A DNA stretch of 64,000 nucleotides from Bacillus oleivorans (GTDB lineage: Bacteria; Bacillota; Bacilli; Bacillales; JC228), in contig NZ_OAOP01000013.1 in NCBI RefSeq assembly GCF_900207585.1, forward strand, positions 35,305-99,304. The letters run 5' to 3'. Below are positions 62,958 to 64,000 of this stretch, one piece after another. Both the position numbers and the translations under genes were made by a program. How positions within the stretch are numbered: position 1 is the stretch's first letter; the number at the start of each line of letters is the position of its first letter. Under the pieces are notes generated by a model. The model had not been told where the DNA came from. It made no database searches and saw nothing but the letters and a program-made list of their open reading frames with translations.

Positions 62958-62982
62958 TGAAATGAAGGAGAGTGGTATTTTC

Positions 62983-63891
62983 ATGAAAAAAGAAAGTCTT
63001 ACTTCATTAATATCCGCTTTTGGAAGAGCTTATCACAGTCAATTTGACACACCGAAAATCTTTGATGACTATCTTGCAAAGAATCTACTTACACAAAAGG
63101 AATTTAATGATATCAAAGAGAACATGGTTCGAGGTATCCAGTTTTTCGATCAAGAAATGGCGGAAAAATTTAAGGGCAATGCAGACGAGGGATTAAAATG
63201 GATTACGCAGATTCAATTATCTCCAACTCCATTAGCACGTGCAGCTTATTGCGAAAAGGTCTTGCTCAATGAAATTTTATTAGGGGTTAAGCAATATGTC
63301 ATACTGGGAGCCGGATTGGATACTTTTGGTTTTCGGCATCCAGAATTAGAAAACACCCTGGAGATCTTTGAAATCGATCATCCCGCTACACAGGAGTTTA
63401 AGAAAAAGAGGCTGGAGGATGCTAATTTTACCATCCCGAATAATTATCATTTTGTTGATATGGACTTTACGAAGAACTTCAATGAAACAAATCTAATAGG
63501 TGCCGGGTTTAGGAGGGAAAAAACATTCTTGAGTCTGCTGGGAGTTTCTTATTATCTTACAAAAGCGCAGTTTTCAAGCTTACTCAATCATTTATTTAGT
63601 CAGCTGCCCTCTGGAAGCTCGATTGTGTTTGATTATGCTGATGAGAATTTATTTCATGCAAAAGGAAAGTTTAATAGAGTTGAAAATATGGTGAAAATGG
63701 CGGCAGCCAGCGGGGAGACAATGAAATCCTGTTTTTCATATAACGAAATAACGAGTCTTTTAGAAAAATCAGGTTTACTGATATATGAACACTTGTCACC
63801 TGAAGATATCGATCGCTTATATTTTAGAGATAGAAATGATTATCTTTCAGCCTTTGAAACGATTCACTATCTTCATGCTGTTAAAAAGTAA
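62983..63891 (+). CDS. Class I SAM-dependent methyltransferase (leucine carboxyl methyltransferase-like)
   Basis: This is a 302-residue methyltransferase of the PPM1/TIGR00027 group. The SAM-binding block is QYVILGAGLDTFGFR, then EIFEIDHPATQEFKKKRL and FLSLLGVSYYLTKAQF. ATG 62983 follows AAGGAGAGTGG; the longer frame begins inside the leader hairpin. These enzymes methylate carboxyl or hydroxyl groups in small molecules, often in natural product pathways. No biosynthetic partner is visible, and the next 100 bases to the window end hold no gene. Confidence 0.87.
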   Translation: MKKESLTSLISAFGRAYHSQFDTPKIFDDYLAKNLLTQKEFNDIKENMVRGIQFFDQEMAEKFKGNADEGLKWITQIQLSPTPLARAAYCEKVLLNEILLGVKQYVILGAGLDTFGFRHPELENTLEIFEIDHPATQEFKKKRLEDANFTIPNNYHFVDMDFTKNFNETNLIGAGFRREKTFLSLLGVSYYLTKAQFSSLLNHLFSQLPSGSSIVFDYADENLFHAKGKFNRVENMVKMAAASGETMKSCFSYNEITSLLEKSGLLIYEHLSPEDIDRLYFRDRNDYLSAFETIHYLHAVKK

Positions 63892-64000
63892 ATGATAGGG
63901 GCAGACCCCATGCCCATCAAGCTAACAAAGTAAATTACTAGATACGAAATGATCCTTGTTTTAAAACTAGCGAGTGATGGAAAAGTAGGCATGCCAAAGA

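Overview
The window looks like chromosome of a low-GC Bacillaceae bacterium. The evidence is AGGAGG-type ribosome binding sites, sigma-A promoters, a cre box, and typical Bacillus genes (ywbE, ytxJ, a ykkC/ykkD pair behind a guanidine-I riboswitch, a lipoprotein YidC). I cannot name the species.

Layout. (1) 1-7195: an AI-2 (lsr) divergon. lsrA-C-D-B run leftward; lsrR, a truncated lsrK, a cupin gene and lsrF run rightward. (2) 7200-8781: scar tissue with an LTA-synthase remnant and other debris. (3) 8782-23400: a defence island. It opens with a tightly overlapping five-gene operon: a 1057-residue protein with RNA polymerase-like DNA-binding modules, a PLD-helicase, a 56-residue protein, a DndD/Rad50-like ATPase and a 157-residue protein. 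Then come a dead IS3-family element, a DpnII-like restriction-modification pair, an IS21 scar, a second DNA methyltransferase and a PD-(D/E)XK-type nuclease with a stop at codon 4. (4) 23535-28363: a secreted D-aminoacylase, small genes including ywbE, and a D-Ser/D-Ala/Gly-type permease. (5) 28932-35395: a TRAP transporter, a LacI regulator and two enolase-superfamily sugar-acid dehydratase-like enzymes, behind a promoter with two tandem operators. (6) 35806-37335: an alpha/beta hydrolase and a DUF899 protein. (7) 37529-46795: a cre-controlled sugar ABC transporter followed by a YesMN-like two-component system flanked by two sugar-binding proteins. (8) 46826-50989: a 15 x 21 bp minisatellite, a sigma-54 activator, and a textbook -24/-12 promoter driving 3-hydroxybutyrate dehydrogenase and a GntP permease. 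(9) 51120-54103: ArsR/SRPBCC pair, bacillithiol-type redox proteins, YidC. (10) 54280-58718: an RpiR-controlled operon with a sodium symporter and a cytoplasmic D-aminoacylase. (11) 58850-64000: guanidine riboswitch and exporter pair, GNAT and glutathionyl-hydroquinone-reductase-like genes, a lipoprotein, and a methyltransferase behind a leader hairpin.

The genes fit a soil or plant-associated heterotroph that takes up AI-2, sugars, sugar acids, hydroxybutyrate and D-amino acid derivatives. The most likely under-described system is the five-gene operon at 8782-16765. It combines a nuclease-like helicase, an SMC-like ATPase and a large protein built from transcription-machinery DNA-binding folds, but carries no visible sulfur-modification genes. 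A second notable point is how much local decay there is: truncated lsrK, broken ltaS, dead IS, a frameshifted small gene and a nuclease with an early stop.
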